Shown: positions 1 through 7,810 of the stretch, piece after piece | How the letters are laid out: each line of letters starts with the position of its first letter | Position numbering within the stretch: the first letter of the stretch is position 1 | NCBI RefSeq assembly: GCF_030815855.1 | Contig: NZ_JAUSXG010000001.1 | Location: 2,604,001-2,668,000 of the forward strand | Source of the DNA: Variovorax paradoxus | Lineage (GTDB): Bacteria > Pseudomonadota > Gammaproteobacteria > Burkholderiales > Burkholderiaceae_C | DNA: 64,000 nucleotides | Direction: 5' to 3' | Made by a program: the position numbers and the translations under genes | The notes under the pieces: model-generated | What the model was told of the DNA's origin: nothing | Databases searched by the model: none | The model's input: the letters and a program-made list of their open reading frames with translations, nothing else

Positions 1-148
1 TAGGCACTTCACTGTCCAGCACAGCATGGACGACGGAAAGATCCTCTGCGGCACCCTGGACCACCTCGGTCGCGTGTTTGTTCTTCTCGAGCGCCTTGGC
101 CAGGTCAGCGGGGGGTTTATCAGTGGGATTGGAGGATGGGTGGGACAC
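1..148 (-). CDS. Small helical protein, N-terminal part only (paralogue of the 31260-31616 gene)
   Basis: The reading frame opens after a TAG at 179-181 and runs off the left edge, so only the first 49 codons are present. I chose the GTG at 146-148 as start because it puts 19 residues before the motif LEK, against 18 in the full-length paralogue at 31260; a TTG at 173-175 is the alternative. After LEK the two proteins share about 11 of 30 residues (LEK...VQ.A...L..V..VL....P). The protein is polar and predicted helical; no family with a known function is recognised. It is divergent from a response regulator whose own paralogue sits beside the second copy, so the two genes appear to form a recurring module. 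Function unknown. Confidence 0.6.
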   Translation of the reverse strand, partial: MSHPSSNPTDKPPADLAKALEKNKHATEVVQGAAEDLSVVHAVLDSEVP

Positions 149-318
149 GACACATCTTTCATCAGAGAAATCCAAATGCTAGCTCGCATTCATGGACGAC
201 TCGGCAGCTCCCGTGATGTCAAGCTTTTGGCCTACACAGTCGACTGAACCGCTGTGTATAAACGCTGACACTAGCAACTTATAGCAACAAGCGCGCAGAG
301 CAACGCCGCTCCAACGTC

Positions 319-702
319 ATGCCGCTTCAGACGGTTCTCATCGAGGACAGCAACACCATCAGAGAGGCTCTGATTCCGGCACTGGCCGACCTTGCCGATG
401 CAGAAGTTGTTGCTGTTGCCGAGACTGCGAGCGAAGCTGCTGCGGTCCTCGAAAAGCTCGGCAACACCTGGGACTTGGCCGTGGTGGATCTGTTCTTGCG
501 AGAGGGGTCGGGCCTCACGGTGCTCCGAGCGTGCAAGGAGCGGGCCCCGCACCAGAGGATGGTTGTGTTGACGAACTATCCGACCGAAGAGATGCGTCGT
601 CACAGCCTGGAGTTGGGCGCCGACGCTCTTTTCGACAAGTCGAACCAGCTCGATCTCTTCTTTGAGTGGTGCCTTCGGATTGATATTCCACGTTCCTCCT
701 GA
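319..702 (+). CDS. Stand-alone response regulator (receiver domain only)
   Basis: A 127-residue CheY-like receiver domain with no output domain. Visible receiver residues are the acidic pair E9-D10, phospho-acceptor D57 in VVDLF, T85 in VVLTN and K107 in FDKS. It would accept phosphate from an unlinked histidine kinase and act through protein contacts. It is about half identical to the receiver at 31725-32117 (I count roughly 63 of 120 positions without gaps), with D57, position 85 and K107 at the same numbers. No kinase lies nearby. It is divergent from the partial helical-protein gene at the left edge. Upstream DNA is near 50% GC, well below most of the window, which suggests acquisition by transfer. 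Confidence 0.88.
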   Translation: MPLQTVLIEDSNTIREALIPALADLADAEVVAVAETASEAAAVLEKLGNTWDLAVVDLFLREGSGLTVLRACKERAPHQRMVVLTNYPTEEMRRHSLELGADALFDKSNQLDLFFEWCLRIDIPRSS

Positions 703-889
703 CCGAGTTCGGCGATCTGCCAGATGGCTTTTCGCCCTCTGCTTGGCGGAGAGGACCGCGGGAGGACAGGCTTGAATCTCACCACGAAGAAATTCGACCT
801 GGTGGCACTCTGCTGCGCCGACGCCGAACCGCAAAGAAAAACCTGTGTGAGTTGGTCACCGCGACAGGCCGAGTCGATGCTTTCGCCGC

Positions 890-2509
890 TCACTCCCACT
901 CGATCGTCGCAGGCGGCTTGCTCGACACGTCGTAGGTCACGCGATTGATGCCGCGCACTTCGTTGATGATGCGGCCCGACACCTTCTTGAGCAGCGCGTA
1001 CGGCAGCTCGGCCCAGTCGGCGGTCATGAAGTCGCTGGTCTGCACGGCGCGCAGTGCGACCACGTAGTCATAGGTACGGCCGTCGCCCATCACGCCCACG
1101 CTCTTCACGGGCAGGAACACGGTAAACGCCTGGCTCGTGAGGTCGTACCAGCTCTTGCCGGTGGCGTCGTCCTTGAAGTTGCGCAGTTCCTCGATGAAGA
1201 TCGCGTCGGCGCGGCGCAGCAGGTCGGCGTATTCCTTCTTCACTTCGCCAAGAATTCGCACGCCCAGGCCCGGGCCGGGGAACGGATGGCGGTACACCAT
1301 CTCGGGCGGCAGGCCGAGCGCCACGCCGAGCTCGCGCACCTCGTCCTTGAACAGGTCGCGCAGCGGCTCGAGCAGCTTCAGGCCGAGCTGCTCGGGCAGG
1401 CCGCCGACGTTGTGGTGACTCTTGATGGTGACGGCCTTTTTGCTCTTGGCACCGCCCGACTCGATGACGTCGGGGTAGATCGTGCCCTGCGCAAGGAACG
1501 TGGCGCCCTTGTGCCCACCGTCGCCTGCCTTGAGCTTGGCGGCTTCCTGCTTGAACACGGTAACGAACTCGCCACCGATGATCTTGCGCTTGGCTTCGGG
1601 GTCGCTCACGCCCGCGAGCTTGCCGAGGAACAGGTCGCTGGCATCGACGCGAATCACCTTCGCGTGCAGCTTGCCTTCGAACATCTCCATGACCATGTCG
1701 CCTTCGTTCAGGCGCAGGAGGCCGTGGTCGACGAACACGCAGGTCAGCTGGTCGCCGATGGCGCGGTGAATGAGCGCGGCAGCCACGCTCGAATCGACAC
1801 CGCCCGAGAGGCCGAGGATGACTTCTTCATCGCCCACCTGCTCGCGGATTTTCTGCACGGCTTCGGCGATGTGATCGCGCATGACCCAGTCGGGCTTGGC
1901 TTCGCAGATGCCGAGCACGAAGCGATCGATGATCGCCTTGCCTTGCACCGTGTGCGTGACTTCGGGGTGGAACTGCAGCGCGTAGTAGCGGCGCGCCTCG
2001 TCGGCCATGCCGGCGATGGGGCAGCTGTCGGTGCTGGCCATGAGCTTGAAGCCCGGCGGCAGTTCGGTGACCTTGTCGCCATGGCTCATCCACACATTGA
2101 GCATGCCGTGGCCTTCGGGCGTGGTGAAGTCGGCGATGTCTTTCAAGAGCGCGGTGTGGCCATGCGCGCGCACGGCCGCGAAGCCGAACTCGCGCTTGTG
2201 GCCGCCCTCGACCTTGCCGCCCAGCTGGTGCGCCATGGTCTGCATGCCGTAGCAGATGCCGAGCACCGGAATGCCGAGGTCGAACACGGCTTGCGGGCAC
2301 TTGTCGGTGGTCTCTTCATAAACGCTGGCGTGGCTGCCCGAAAGAATCACGCCTTTGAGGTGGCCGTCGGCTGCGTATTCGCGCACCCATTCGTCGGTCA
2401 CGTCGCAGGGGTGCACTTCGCTGAGCACATGCGCCTCGCGCACACGGCGTGCGATGAGCTGGGTGACTTGCGAGCCGAAATCGAGGATGAGGATCTTGTC
2501 GTGTTGCAT
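890..2509 (-). CDS. guaA: GMP synthase (glutamine-hydrolysing)
   Basis: Converts XMP to GMP using ATP and glutamine, the last step of guanine nucleotide synthesis, in the cytosol. The 539 residues match the family length. The N-terminal class I glutaminase domain shows nucleophile C86 in GICYG and the H181/E183 pair in HPE; the ATP-pyrophosphatase P-loop SGGVDS is at 235-240; the dimerisation domain ends IEWE. The frame stays open upstream, but the ATG at 2507-2509 gives the conserved start [14 protein letters not shown]. It lies 11 nt behind vapC and downstream of guaB, so it is probably translated from a guaB-vapBC-guaA message or from a promoter within vapBC. No clear Shine-Dalgarno site is seen. 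Confidence 0.97.
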   Translation of the reverse strand: MQHDKILILDFGSQVTQLIARRVREAHVLSEVHPCDVTDEWVREYAADGHLKGVILSGSHASVYEETTDKCPQAVFDLGIPVLGICYGMQTMAHQLGGKVEGGHKREFGFAAVRAHGHTALLKDIADFTTPEGHGMLNVWMSHGDKVTELPPGFKLMASTDSCPIAGMADEARRYYALQFHPEVTHTVQGKAIIDRFVLGICEAKPDWVMRDHIAEAVQKIREQVGDEEVILGLSGGVDSSVAAALIHRAIGDQLTCVFVDHGLLRLNEGDMVMEMFEGKLHAKVIRVDASDLFLGKLAGVSDPEAKRKIIGGEFVTVFKQEAAKLKAGDGGHKGATFLAQGTIYPDVIESGGAKSKKAVTIKSHHNVGGLPEQLGLKLLEPLRDLFKDEVRELGVALGLPPEMVYRHPFPGPGLGVRILGEVKKEYADLLRRADAIFIEELRNFKDDATGKSWYDLTSQAFTVFLPVKSVGVMGDGRTYDYVVALRAVQTSDFMTADWAELPYALLKKVSGRIINEVRGINRVTYDVSSKPPATIEWE

Positions 2510-2520
2510 GGCGAGGGGAC

Positions 2521-2955
2521 TCAGAGCGTTGAAATGTCGAACAGCTTCACGCCCGCTTTGGGCGCTGCCTGGATGAGGTGCTCGTCGAAGGTGGCGAGCG
2601 GGAGATTGAGCGATTTGGCGAGCCAGAGGTAGCCCGCATCGTAGAGCGACACGCCGGCATCGATGGCCACCGCGAGCACCGCCTTGTGCTGGGCCGGCGC
2701 GAGTTCGTGCAGCTCGACGCGGTGGCGGATGGCGTCGAGCACGCTCCACAGCCCTTCGACCGCGGACATCGGAATGCGGCCGCTGCGCACGCCATTGGCG
2801 AGGATGTTGGCGCACTCCCATTGCCACGCGTTGGGCGCCTGTGGCTCGACCTCGTCGCGGCGGATGGCGGCGTAGAGCTTGCGGGTGTGTTCGCTGGCTT
2901 GGTCGGGCAGCAGCCAGGCGGCGGTGACGGAGGCGTCCATGACGAAGGCTGTCAC
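2521..2955 (-). CDS. vapC: VapC-type PIN-domain toxin (ribonuclease)
   Basis: A 144-residue PIN-domain protein. The four acidic residues expected in the Mg-dependent nuclease site are visible: D7 (VMDAS), E47 (WQWECAN), D106 (SLYDAGYL) and D124 (ATFDEH). VapC toxins cut tRNA or rRNA to halt translation and are neutralised by the cognate antitoxin. The start ATG overlaps the stop of the antitoxin gene by 4 nt (2952-2955), the usual translational coupling. guaA follows 11 nt later. The target RNA cannot be told from sequence. Confidence 0.9.
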   Translation of the reverse strand: MTAFVMDASVTAAWLLPDQASEHTRKLYAAIRRDEVEPQAPNAWQWECANILANGVRSGRIPMSAVEGLWSVLDAIRHRVELHELAPAQHKAVLAVAIDAGVSLYDAGYLWLAKSLNLPLATFDEHLIQAAPKAGVKLFDISTL

Positions 2956-3200
2956 GATCGGCGCCCTTCGCCCTGCAGTTCACGCACGGAGAGGCCGGGC
3001 TGGATGGTGGCGTGCAGCGCGTCGATCTGCCCGAGTTCGCGCGCGATCTGCTCGTCGGTGATGACGGGCTTGCGCCGCACCGGCAGCATGCGCACGACTT
3101 CCTTGCCGTGGCGGGTGATGCGAACCTCCTCGCCCTTTTCGACGAGGTCGATCAGGGCCGAGAAGTTGTTCTTGGCTTCAGCGATACCGATGGATTGCAT
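2952..3200 (-). CDS. vapB: VapB/Phd-type antitoxin
   Basis: An 82-residue protein with the Phd/YefM-like N-terminus ([15 protein letters not shown], then [13 protein letters not shown]) that forms the DNA-binding dimer, and a charged C-terminal tail that would wrap the toxin. It is expected to bind VapC and autorepress the pair. The ATG at 3198-3200 lies at the edge of a 12-bp inverted repeat, so repressor binding would cover the start region. No purine-rich ribosome-binding site is visible ahead of the ATG, which fits a weak or unusual initiation site. Pairing with the PIN gene and the operator make the assignment firm. Confidence 0.88.
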   Translation of the reverse strand: MQSIGIAEAKNNFSALIDLVEKGEEVRITRHGKEVVRMLPVRRKPVITDEQIARELGQIDALHATIQPGLSVRELQGEGRRS

Positions 3201-3268
3201 TTGGGCCAGAAAAATTGAATCTGGCCCAAATTTTAAACCCAGTCTGGCCTGACTTTCAAGGTCTGGCC
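3199..3268. promoter_or_regulatory. vapBC operator: inverted repeat plus repeated half-sites
   Basis: A perfect 12-bp inverted repeat, ATTTGGGCCAGA (3199-3210) and its complement (3220-3231), is separated by 9 bp. The half-site TCTGGCC recurs at 3243-3249 and 3262-3268, giving three same-orientation copies plus one inverted. The cluster covers the putative promoter and reaches the antitoxin start codon. This is typical of autoregulated toxin-antitoxin operators with cooperative binding; binding itself is inferred. Confidence 0.75.
3230..3259 (-). promoter_or_regulatory. Putative vapBC promoter
   Basis: Reading the minus strand, TTGAAA (3254-3259) and TAAAAT (3230-3235) are spaced by 18 bp, close to sigma-70 consensus. 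They lie between the TCTGGCC half-sites and the large inverted repeat. Transcription would start around 3222, about 20 nt ahead of the antitoxin ATG. It would also supply guaA with a second promoter independent of guaB. Confidence 0.5.
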
Positions 3269-3277
3269 AGATTGGGC

Positions 3278-4747
3278 TTATTCAGCCCTGTAGTTCGGTG
3301 CTTCCTTCGTGATCTGCACGTCGTGCACGTGGCTCTCGCGAATGCCCGCCGTGGTGATCTCGACGAACTCGGCCTTGTTCTGCATGTCCGCGATGGTGGC
3401 GCAGCCGCAGTAGCCCATGCTGGCGCGCACGCCGCCGGCCATCTGGTAGACGATGGAGACGATCGAGCCCTTGTAAGGCACGCGGCCTTCGATGCCTTCG
3501 GGCACCAGCTTGTCGGTGTTGGGGTTGCCGGTGGTCGACTCCTGGAAGTAGCGGTCGGCGCTGCCCTGCTGCATCGCGCCGATGGAGCCCATGCCGCGAT
3601 AGCTCTTGTAGCTGCGGCCCTGGTACAGCACGATTTCGCCCGGTGCCTCTTCGGTGCCGGCGAACATGCTGCCCATCATCACCGTGCTGGCGCCGGCCGC
3701 GATGGCCTTGGCGATGTCGCCCGAGTAGCGCACGCCGCCGTCGGAGATCAGCGGAATGCCCGAGCCGTGCAACGCGGTGGCCACGCTGTCGACCGCCATG
3801 ATCTGCGGCACGCCCACGCCCGCCACGATGCGGGTGGTGCAGATGGAGCCCGGGCCGATGCCGACCTTGACTGCATCGGCGCCCACATCGGCCAGCGCAC
3901 GCGCGGCGTCGCCGGTGGCGATGTTGCCGCCGATGACGTCGACCTGCGGATAGTTGCGCTTGACCCAGCGCACGCGCTCGATCACGCCGGCGCTGTGGCC
4001 GTGCGCGGTGTCGACCACGATGGCGTCGACGCCGGCCTTGACCAGCGCCTCGACGCGTTCCTCGGTGCCGTCGCCCACGCCCACCGCTGCGCCCACGCGC
4101 AGGCGGCCGCTCGGGTCGCGCGCGGCGTTGGGGAAGCTGGTTTGCTTGGTGATGTCCTTGACGGTGATCAGGCCCTTGAGCTCCCAGTCGCTGTTGATGA
4201 CCAACAGGCGCTCGAGCTTGTATTTGTTGAGCAGCGCCTTGGCCTCGGCCAGCGTGGTGCCGTCGGGCACGGTAATGAGCTTGTCGCGCTGCGTCATGAT
4301 TTCGCTCACTGGCACGTCGTAGCGATTCTCGAAGCGCAGGTCGCGCCCGGTCACGATGCCCACCACCTTGCCGGCATCGACCACCGGGAAGCCCGAGATG
4401 CCGAGCTGGTCCGACAGCGCCATCACCTGGCGCACCGAGTGCGTCGGCGTGATCACCACGGGGTCGCGCAGCACACCCGATTCATAGCGCTTCACGCGGG
4501 CCACTTCGGCGGCCTGCTGCTGTGCGGTGAGGTTCTTGTGCACGATCCCCATGCCGCCCTCTTGCGCGATGGCGATCGCGAGGCGGGCTTCCGTCACGGT
4601 GTCCATGGCCGCCGAGACGAGCGGCAGGTTCAGCGTGATGTTGCGGGAGAGTTTGGTGGCGAGAGAGGTGTCCTTGGGCAGGACCTGGGAGAACGCTGGC
4701 ACCAACAACACATCGTCGAAGGTGAGCGCTTTGCCGAGAAGGCGCAT
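3278..4747 (-). CDS. guaB: Inosine-5'-monophosphate dehydrogenase
   Basis: Oxidises IMP to XMP with NAD, the rate-limiting step towards GMP. The 489 residues match the family. Two CBS domains occupy about 95-205 inside the TIM barrel, and catalytic C303 lies in GPGSICTTR; the GMGIVHKN segment near 65-72 is also typical. The frame is open further upstream, but the ATG at 4745-4747 gives the conserved start [17 protein letters not shown] and has GGAGC about 9 nt ahead. guaA is normally the next gene in related genomes; here vapBC lies between. Confidence 0.97.
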   Translation of the reverse strand: MRLLGKALTFDDVLLVPAFSQVLPKDTSLATKLSRNITLNLPLVSAAMDTVTEARLAIAIAQEGGMGIVHKNLTAQQQAAEVARVKRYESGVLRDPVVITPTHSVRQVMALSDQLGISGFPVVDAGKVVGIVTGRDLRFENRYDVPVSEIMTQRDKLITVPDGTTLAEAKALLNKYKLERLLVINSDWELKGLITVKDITKQTSFPNAARDPSGRLRVGAAVGVGDGTEERVEALVKAGVDAIVVDTAHGHSAGVIERVRWVKRNYPQVDVIGGNIATGDAARALADVGADAVKVGIGPGSICTTRIVAGVGVPQIMAVDSVATALHGSGIPLISDGGVRYSGDIAKAIAAGASTVMMGSMFAGTEEAPGEIVLYQGRSYKSYRGMGSIGAMQQGSADRYFQESTTGNPNTDKLVPEGIEGRVPYKGSIVSIVYQMAGGVRASMGYCGCATIADMQNKAEFVEITTAGIRESHVHDVQITKEAPNYRAE

Positions 4748-4768
4748 GGGTGAAGCTCCAAAAGACGG

Positions 4769-4774
4769 ATTGTA
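4769..4774 (-). promoter_or_regulatory. Putative -10 element for guaB
   Basis: TACAAT on the minus strand, about 22 nt ahead of the guaB ATG and followed by CCGTC. The same TACAATCCGTC string stands ahead of ratA at 6264-6269, and TACAATCG precedes the tRNA-Ser gene, so it looks like the local housekeeping -10 box. No convincing -35 hexamer is seen. Confidence 0.4.
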
Positions 4775-4925
4775 ACGATGCCCGGCAAGGCCCGCCCTCC
4801 GCGGGGCTTCAGCCGCGGCCGACGGGAACCCCACGCGCATGAAACGTCGCCAATTTCCAACTCGACCACGACGAAAGCGAAGCTCCGCCATGTTGCAAAA
4901 CGTAAGGCAACGCTAAACTCGACGC

Positions 4926-5438
4926 ATGAAATTAGCGCATTGGCTCGTACTGGGATGTGTTTGCCTGCTGCCGCTGTCGGCCAGCGCGCAATGGCAATGG
5001 ATCGACAAAAGCGGCAAGAAGGTCTTCAGCGACCAGGCGCCGCCGCCCGACATTCCTGAAAAGAACATTCTTCGCCGCGCGGGCTCGCCTCCGCCCCGCG
5101 CCGGCATGACGCAGTCCGCTGCCGAAGCCGATGCGCCGGAGGCCTCCGCGCCCAAGGCTGCGGCGGCGCCCAAGCCTCCGGCCATCGACAAGGAACTCGA
5201 GGAAAAGACCAAGAAGGCGCAGGCGGAAGAAAAAGCCAAGCAGGCGGCCGAGACGGAGAAGAACGCCAAGGCCAAGGCCGACAACTGCGACCGCGCGCGC
5301 CAGGGCAAGGCCACGTTCGACAGCGGCATCCGCGTGGCGAAGATCAACGCCAAGGGCGAGCGCGAAATCATGGACGACACGGCTCGTGCCGCGGAGCAGA
5401 AGCGCCTTCAGTCGATCATCGAAAGCGACTGCAAGTAG
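4926..5438 (+). CDS. DUF4124-domain periplasmic protein
   Basis: 170 residues with a cleavable signal peptide (hydrophobic core LVLGCVCLLPLSASA, cleavage near residue 21). The DUF4124 signature follows at once: WQWIDKSGKKVFSDQAPP. The middle (about 80-125) is a lysine/glutamate/alanine-rich predicted coiled coil, and the end carries two cysteines (DNCDRA and ESDCK) that could form a disulphide in the periplasm. The biochemical role of DUF4124 proteins is not established. It is divergent from guaB. There is no Shine-Dalgarno sequence, and TAAACT lies only 7 nt before the ATG, so a leaderless message is possible. Confidence 0.85.
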   Translation: MKLAHWLVLGCVCLLPLSASAQWQWIDKSGKKVFSDQAPPPDIPEKNILRRAGSPPPRAGMTQSAAEADAPEASAPKAAAAPKPPAIDKELEEKTKKAQAEEKAKQAAETEKNAKAKADNCDRARQGKATFDSGIRVAKINAKGEREIMDDTARAAEQKRLQSIIESDCK

Positions 5439-5456
5439 CAGCCGGTCGCCGCCGGT

Positions 5457-5792
5457 TCAGTAGCCGGCCTTGCCGCCCTTGCGGCGGTTCGCAAACAGGC
5501 CGGTACCCTTCGCGCCCTGGCGCTGAAAACGTTCGCGGCGCGCCACCTTGGGGTCGACGGCCAGGGGCCGGCACAGCTCGACGCGGTCGCCGTCCTTGAG
5601 CGGCTGGTTCCAGTCGACTTCCCTGCCCCAGATTCCCGGCGTCATGGAATGGCGCCAATCCAGCTCCGGAAAGTGCTGCGCGAGGCCGCTCGCTTTCACC
5701 GCGTCGGTGACCGTGGCCCCGGGCGCCAGCTGCAGGCTTTGTTCGAACACCTCGCGTGGCGCGGGAGAGCAGCACAGCGTGACTTCGATCAT
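5457..5792 (-). CDS. rnfH: RnfH/RatB family protein
   Basis: 111 residues of the RnfH (UPF0125, ubiquitin-fold) family: starts MIEVTLCCSP, with VTDAVKASGL and GIWGREVDWNQPLKDGDRVE as landmarks and a basic C-terminal tail. The start ATG overlaps the ratA stop by 4 nt (5789-5792). The ratA-rnfH pair next to divergent smpB repeats the order known from E. coli (ratAB-smpB). The function is not firmly established; a toxin-antitoxin role for RatA/RatB has been proposed and is disputed. Confidence 0.9.
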   Translation of the reverse strand: MIEVTLCCSPAPREVFEQSLQLAPGATVTDAVKASGLAQHFPELDWRHSMTPGIWGREVDWNQPLKDGDRVELCRPLAVDPKVARRERFQRQGAKGTGLFANRRKGGKAGY

Positions 5793-6238
5793 CTTTCCTT
5801 GCCGTAGACCTGCTCGGCGCGCTTCACGAAGGCTTCGACCAGGCTGGACGCGACCGTGTCGAACACCGGTCCCACCAGCGCCTGCAGCGCAAAGTTGTTG
5901 AAGCCGTAGCTCATGTGCAGCTCGACGCGGCAGGCGTGGTCGCCAGGCTCGCCCACGGGCACGAATTTCCAGTGGCCGTCGAGGTTGGAGAACGGCCCGT
6001 CGACCAGTTTCAGGTGCACTTCGCGCCCCGGCACATGGCTGTTGCGGGTGGTGAAACTCTGGTGCAGGCCGGCGAAGGCCAGGCCGACTTCGGCGGTCAT
6101 TCCGGCCTCGTCTTCCTCGATGACGCGGGCCTTGTCGCACCAGGGCAAAAACTGCGGATATTTCTCCACATCGGTGACGAGCGCGTACATCTCTTCGGCG
6201 CTGTACCAGATGAGGACGGACTTGTTGACGGTTTTCAT
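5789..6238 (-). CDS. ratA: RatA/Coq10-like START-domain protein
   Basis: 149 residues of the polyketide cyclase/START fold shared by RatA and Coq10: conserved N-terminus SVLIWYSAEEMYALVTDVEKYPQFLPWC, then the SYGFNNFALQALVGPVFD segment. In E. coli RatA blocks 50S-30S joining, whereas Coq10 members bind ubiquinone; which applies here cannot be read from the sequence. The start chosen is the ATG at 6236-6238, since residues upstream in the frame do not resemble the family. Divergent from smpB across 62 bp. Confidence 0.9.
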   Translation of the reverse strand: MKTVNKSVLIWYSAEEMYALVTDVEKYPQFLPWCDKARVIEEDEAGMTAEVGLAFAGLHQSFTTRNSHVPGREVHLKLVDGPFSNLDGHWKFVPVGEPGDHACRVELHMSYGFNNFALQALVGPVFDTVASSLVEAFVKRAEQVYGKER

Positions 6239-6263
6239 AGAATCGGGACAGCGTGCGCGACGG

Positions 6264-6269
6264 ATTGTA
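6264..6269 (-). promoter_or_regulatory. Putative -10 element for ratA
   Basis: TACAAT on the minus strand followed by CCGTC, the same string as ahead of guaB. It lies about 25 nt upstream of the ratA ATG in the 62-bp divergent region shared with smpB. Confidence 0.35.
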
Positions 6270-6300
6270 TTGAAGCCATGCGCCCCCACCTTCCCGAGCC

Positions 6301-6777
6301 ATGGCCACCAAGAAACAAGATACCTCCTCCCGCATCGCCGACAACAAGAAGGCCGCGTACAACTATTTCTTCGAAGAACGCTTCGAAGCCGGCATCGTGC
6401 TCGAAGGCTGGGAGGTCAAGTCCCTGCGCGAAGGCAAGGTCCAGCTGACCGACGGCTACGTGGTGATCCGCGACGGCGAGCTGTTCGTCGTCGGCCTGCA
6501 GATCAACCCGCTCAAGAGCGCTTCGACCCACGTCAACCCCGACTCGATCCGCACCAAGAAGTTGCTCCTGCACAAGGAAGAAATTCGCCGGCTGGTCGGC
6601 AAGGTCGAACAGAAGGGCTACACGCTGGTGCCGCTCAACCTTCACTGGAAGGCCGGCAAGGTCAAATGCGATTTCGCACTGGCCAAGGGCAAGGCCGAGC
6701 ACGACAAGCGCGACACCATCAAGGACCGCGAAGGCAAGCGCGAGGTCGAGCGCGCGATGAAAAGCCGCAGCCGCTAG
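6301..6777 (+). CDS. smpB: SsrA-binding protein SmpB
   Basis: 158 residues, full family length. Binds tmRNA and delivers it to stalled ribosomes for trans-translation. Landmarks are the N-terminal [20 protein letters not shown], the [14 protein letters not shown] core of the OB fold, and the basic C-terminal tail (about 130-158) that folds in the mRNA channel. The ATG at 6301 matches the family start; only weak ribosome-binding sequence is seen. The neighbouring divergent ratA-rnfH is a widely conserved arrangement. Confidence 0.97.
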   Translation: MATKKQDTSSRIADNKKAAYNYFFEERFEAGIVLEGWEVKSLREGKVQLTDGYVVIRDGELFVVGLQINPLKSASTHVNPDSIRTKKLLLHKEEIRRLVGKVEQKGYTLVPLNLHWKAGKVKCDFALAKGKAEHDKRDTIKDREGKREVERAMKSRSR

Positions 6778-6802
6778 TTCTTTTTTTGCGCGGCATGGAA
6801 TA

Positions 6803-6823
6803 AAACGCCGATTGCAGGCGTTT
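6803..6823 (+). terminator. Hairpin downstream of smpB
   Basis: AAACGCC (6803-6809) and GGCGTTT (6817-6823) form a 7-bp stem with a 7-nt loop, 25 nt after the smpB stop. There is no clear T-run after it (TTT only, inside the stem), so it is a weak terminator or a leader structure for the next gene. Confidence 0.35.
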
Positions 6824-6870
6824 GTGCGGTGTCATCGGATCGTCGATGCCACCCAACCAGGAGTCTTTCC

Positions 6871-7257
6871 ATGCTGCCTTTGCCTTTCCGCGTTTCCTCC
6901 ATCGGTATTGCCACCGTGCTGCTCGGTAGCCTGCTCGCGCTCCCCGCGCTCGCCCAGCCCAAAGCCGCCGATGGCGCCCTGGTCGGCCCGAACGGCATGA
7001 CGCTCTACACCTTCGACAAGGACACCGCAGGCAACGGCAAATCGGTGTGCAACGGTGGTTGCGCGACCAACTGGCCGCCCTTCATGGCCGCCGACAGCGA
7101 CAAGGCGGCCGGCGACTTCACCATCGTCACGCGCGACGACGGCAAGAAGCAATGGGCCGCCAAGGGCTGGCCGCTCTACTACTGGGCCAAGGACACCAAG
7201 CCAGGCGACAAGACCGGCGACGGCGTCGGCGGCGCCTGGAAAATCGCCAAGCCCTGA
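6871..7257 (+). CDS. Secreted COG4315-repeat protein
   Basis: 128 residues: a signal peptide (about 1-28, ending ALPALAQ) then the secreted-lipoprotein repeat known as COG4315 (VGPNGMTLYTFDKD; CNGGCATNWPPF; WPLYYWAKD). The two cysteines in CNGGC are conserved in the family. There is no lipobox, so it should be soluble in the periplasm. It is a close relative of the lipoprotein at 8709-9104; the two flank an ECF sigma/anti-sigma pair. The ATG at 6871 has AGGAG about 8 nt upstream. The function of these repeats is unknown. Confidence 0.9.
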   Translation: MLPLPFRVSSIGIATVLLGSLLALPALAQPKAADGALVGPNGMTLYTFDKDTAGNGKSVCNGGCATNWPPFMAADSDKAAGDFTIVTRDDGKKQWAAKGWPLYYWAKDTKPGDKTGDGVGGAWKIAKP

Positions 7258-7278
7258 CCTCACGCGCCTGTGCCGCTC

Positions 7279-7794
7279 ATGGACGCCCGCCTGCTGGCCG
7301 ACCAGATCCCGAGCCTGCGCCGCTATGCGCGCGCACTCACGGGCAATGCATGGGCGGCCGACGACCTGGTGCAGGACACCCTGGAACGGGCCTGCAGCAA
7401 GTGGCGGCTCTGGGTGGTGGGCAGCGACCTGCGCGCGTGGCTGTTCACGGTCATGCACAACATCTTCGCGAGCCAGCTTCGGCGCACGCCGCCGCCGCAC
7501 AGCGTCGTGCCGCTGGACGACCTGGCGCACGAACCACAGGGTGACGTCGATCCGGCCCGGGACCTAGGCACCGGCCTCGACCTGCAGCGCTGCCTGATGC
7601 AGCTGCCCGAGGAGCAGCGGGCCGTGCTGCTGCTGGTCACGCTCGAAGACCTCTCCTATGCCGAGGTGGCCAAGGTGCTCGGCATTCCCGCGGGGACGGT
7701 GATGTCCCGCCTGTCGCGCGCCCGCGTCCGGCTGCACGAGTTGATGGACGGCGCCGCTGCGCCGCATCGCCCCGGCCTGCGCCGCCTCAAGTGA
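7279..7794 (+). CDS. ECF-family RNA polymerase sigma factor
   Basis: 171 residues with region 2 (DDLVQDTLERACSKW, then WLFTVMHN for -10 recognition) and region 4 (LEDLSYAEVAKVLGIPAGTVMSRLSRAR) of an extracytoplasmic-function sigma factor. It should direct transcription of a small stress regulon. An in-frame GTG nine bases earlier (7270) is an alternative start; neither has a strong ribosome-binding site. It starts 21 nt after the secreted protein gene and is followed by the anti-sigma gene 16 nt later, so all three are probably co-transcribed. Confidence 0.93.
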   Translation: MDARLLADQIPSLRRYARALTGNAWAADDLVQDTLERACSKWRLWVVGSDLRAWLFTVMHNIFASQLRRTPPPHSVVPLDDLAHEPQGDVDPARDLGTGLDLQRCLMQLPEEQRAVLLLVTLEDLSYAEVAKVLGIPAGTVMSRLSRARVRLHELMDGAAAPHRPGLRRLK

Positions 7795-7810
7795 AACCTC
7801 TCACTCCATC

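Noticed and set aside
26..247. 73-codon plus-strand frame at the left edge
   Set aside because: No ribosome-binding site or family match, and the opposite strand carries the paralogue of the 31260 gene.
703..889. Possible gene remnant between the receiver and guaA
   Set aside because: No frame with family resemblance; I see no terminator or repeat either, so it is left as unassigned spacer.
5789..6238. Calling ratA-rnfH a second toxin-antitoxin system
   Set aside because: The toxin role of RatA is disputed and the START/Coq10 fold fits ubiquinone handling equally well; only family names are given.
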